Assembly: GCA_903910555.1 (NCBI GenBank)
Contig: CAIVZZ010000013.1
Coordinates: 1 to 64,000, forward strand
Direction of reading: 5' to 3'
Source: an uncultured Gemmatimonadota bacterium
Lineage (GTDB): Bacteria > Gemmatimonadota > Gemmatimonadetes > Gemmatimonadales > Gemmatimonadaceae
Length of the DNA: 64,000 bases
Shown: positions 63,270 to 64,000 of the stretch, one piece after another
How the letters are laid out: the number at the start of each line of letters is the position of its first letter
Numbering within the stretch: position 1 is the stretch's first letter
Translations under genes and position numbers: made by a program
The notes under the pieces: model-generated
The model's input: the letters and a program-made list of their open reading frames with translations, nothing else
What the model was told of the DNA's origin: nothing
The model's database searches: none

Positions 63270-64000
63270 CTATTTACCTGCTTCGAGCCGGGGTGACCAC
63301 GCGCCCATGCGCGCACCGCCTGTGCGCGTCAGCTGCCGCGTGCGACCCGACTCTGTATCCAACACCCAGAGTTGTGACGTCCCTGAGCGCGTTGACGTAA
63401 AAAGAAGGTGTCGCCCATCCGGTGCCCACGAGGGCTCCGTGTTGCGTCCTTCGCTCGTGAAGCTCTGTACACCGCGGTCCTGCAGGTTGATCGCCATGAT
63501 TTGAAACACACCGCTGACCTGCGACTGAAATGCGACCCTTCGCCCATCGGGCGACCAATCTGGATCGGAGCGATATGGCTGGTCTCCGAACAACGTCGTC
63601 GTCAGTAGATCCGGGTTCGTTCCATCGGCATCCATAATATACACTTCGGCGTGACCGAGTCGATTGGAAGTGAACGCGATTCGCTTCCCGTCCGGACTGA
63701 ACACCGGACTCGCGTTCGACGTGGCTCCGGGCCCGACGCTCAACCTTCTCGGCGAGTCGGCGCCGAACGGCGCGACCGCATAAATGTCCGTGCCGTCGTC
63801 GCCCGAGACAAATGCAAGCGTGCTTCCGTCGGGTGAGAAGGTGGGCGACATGTTCAGCGTGTGACGCGTCGCGAAGCGATGGGTGTTGCCGCCCGCGAGA
63901 TCGCGCACGACGATCGTCTGGTGGCCGGTGTTCGCGAGCTCGTCATACGCGACCGCACGACCGTTCGGATGCCAGGCTGGTGACAGTCCGCCCTCGGTGC
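63270..64000 (-). CDS. tolB: Tol-Pal system beta-propeller protein TolB (5' end beyond window)
   Basis: The frame is open to the window edge, so only the last part (about 243 residues) is visible. It shows repeated TolB propeller blades: LSPAWHPNGRAVAYDE, SPTFSPDGSTLAFVSGDDGTDIYAV, ASPVFSPDGKRIAFTSNRLGHAEVYIMDADGTNPDLLT, SDPDWSPDGRRVAFQSQVSGVFQIMAINLQ, EPSWAPDGRHLLFTSTRSGTSQLWVLDTESGRTRQLT. TolB interacts with Pal and outer-membrane proteins and helps keep the outer membrane attached during division. The signal peptide and N-terminal domain lie outside the window. Confidence 0.92.
   Translation of the reverse strand, partial: TEGGLSPAWHPNGRAVAYDELANTGHQTIVVRDLAGGNTHRFATRHTLNMSPTFSPDGSTLAFVSGDDGTDIYAVAPFGADSPRRLSVGPGATSNASPVFSPDGKRIAFTSNRLGHAEVYIMDADGTNPDLLTTTLFGDQPYRSDPDWSPDGRRVAFQSQVSGVFQIMAINLQDRGVQSFTSEGRNTEPSWAPDGRHLLFTSTRSGTSQLWVLDTESGRTRQLTRTGGARMGAWSPRLEAGK

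Overview
The window is a densely packed, high-GC chromosomal segment of a diderm (Gram-negative-type) bacterium. Evidence for this cell plan is an LptD-type LPS assembly protein, gmhA and a heptosyltransferase-like gene, Tol-Pal genes (tolB-pal-ybgF/cpoB), TatA/TatC, a CzcCBA-type tripartite pump and a PpiD-type periplasmic foldase. The gene content and protein style (short lipoproteins, many GTG starts, 4-nt ATGA/GTGA overlaps) suggest Gemmatimonadota. That is an inference from family knowledge, not a search result. No rRNA, tRNA or CRISPR was seen.

Layout. 1-3.7 kb: the tail of an IS3-type transposase, hflX, a glycosyltransferase cut off at its 3' end, and an RfbH-type sugar dehydratase followed by a broken secreted-protein gene. 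3.7-13.7 kb (plus strand): a KdpE/KdpD-like two-component pair, an outer-membrane factor/adaptor/RND heavy-metal efflux operon, and an MBOAT acyltransferase with a putative SGNH-like partner. 13.7-15.2 kb: an ArsR-SRPBCC operon divergent from a Tat-exported SRPBCC protein, sharing one palindromic operator. 15.2-17.1 kb: a repeat-rich patch around a DUF4440 lipoprotein and a DUF4160-DUF2442 pair. 17.1-29.9 kb (minus): a run of twelve tightly spaced or overlapping genes from alaS through gmhA, sugar/SDR enzymes, CCA-adding enzyme, ZIP transporter and a hybrid kinase to rarA and a LEA-like lipoprotein. 30-34 kb: a family 9 glycosyltransferase, recX, recA and yraN. 34.3-35.6 kb: an exopolysaccharide-export gene fused to the end of a peptidase gene. 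35.8-45.2 kb (minus): ftsK, accC, a pilT/pilU-like ATPase, accB, a proline peptidase, aroQ and a TPR protein. 45.4-47.3 kb: ppiD-like foldase (plus). 47.4-51.3 kb (minus): tatA, DUF4321, a polyprenyl diphosphate synthase and a TPR protein. 51.4-57.9 kb (minus): histidine utilisation (hutI, hutU, hutH) with a radical SAM gene and a coiled-coil membrane protein between them. 57.9-64 kb (minus): lptD-like, tatC, cpoB, pal and tolB (cut by the window edge).

The most distinctive feature is the intergenic sequence. Nearly every gap longer than about 100 bp holds an imperfect palindrome or a tandem array, in at least three sequence families. One palindrome lies in frame inside rarA. Two gene junctions are chimeric: glycosyltransferase against a secreted protein at about 2.04 kb, and the SLBB/export protein fused to an S41-type peptidase tail at about 35.406 kb. 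Both look like products of deletions, or of assembly joins, that fused neighbouring genes.
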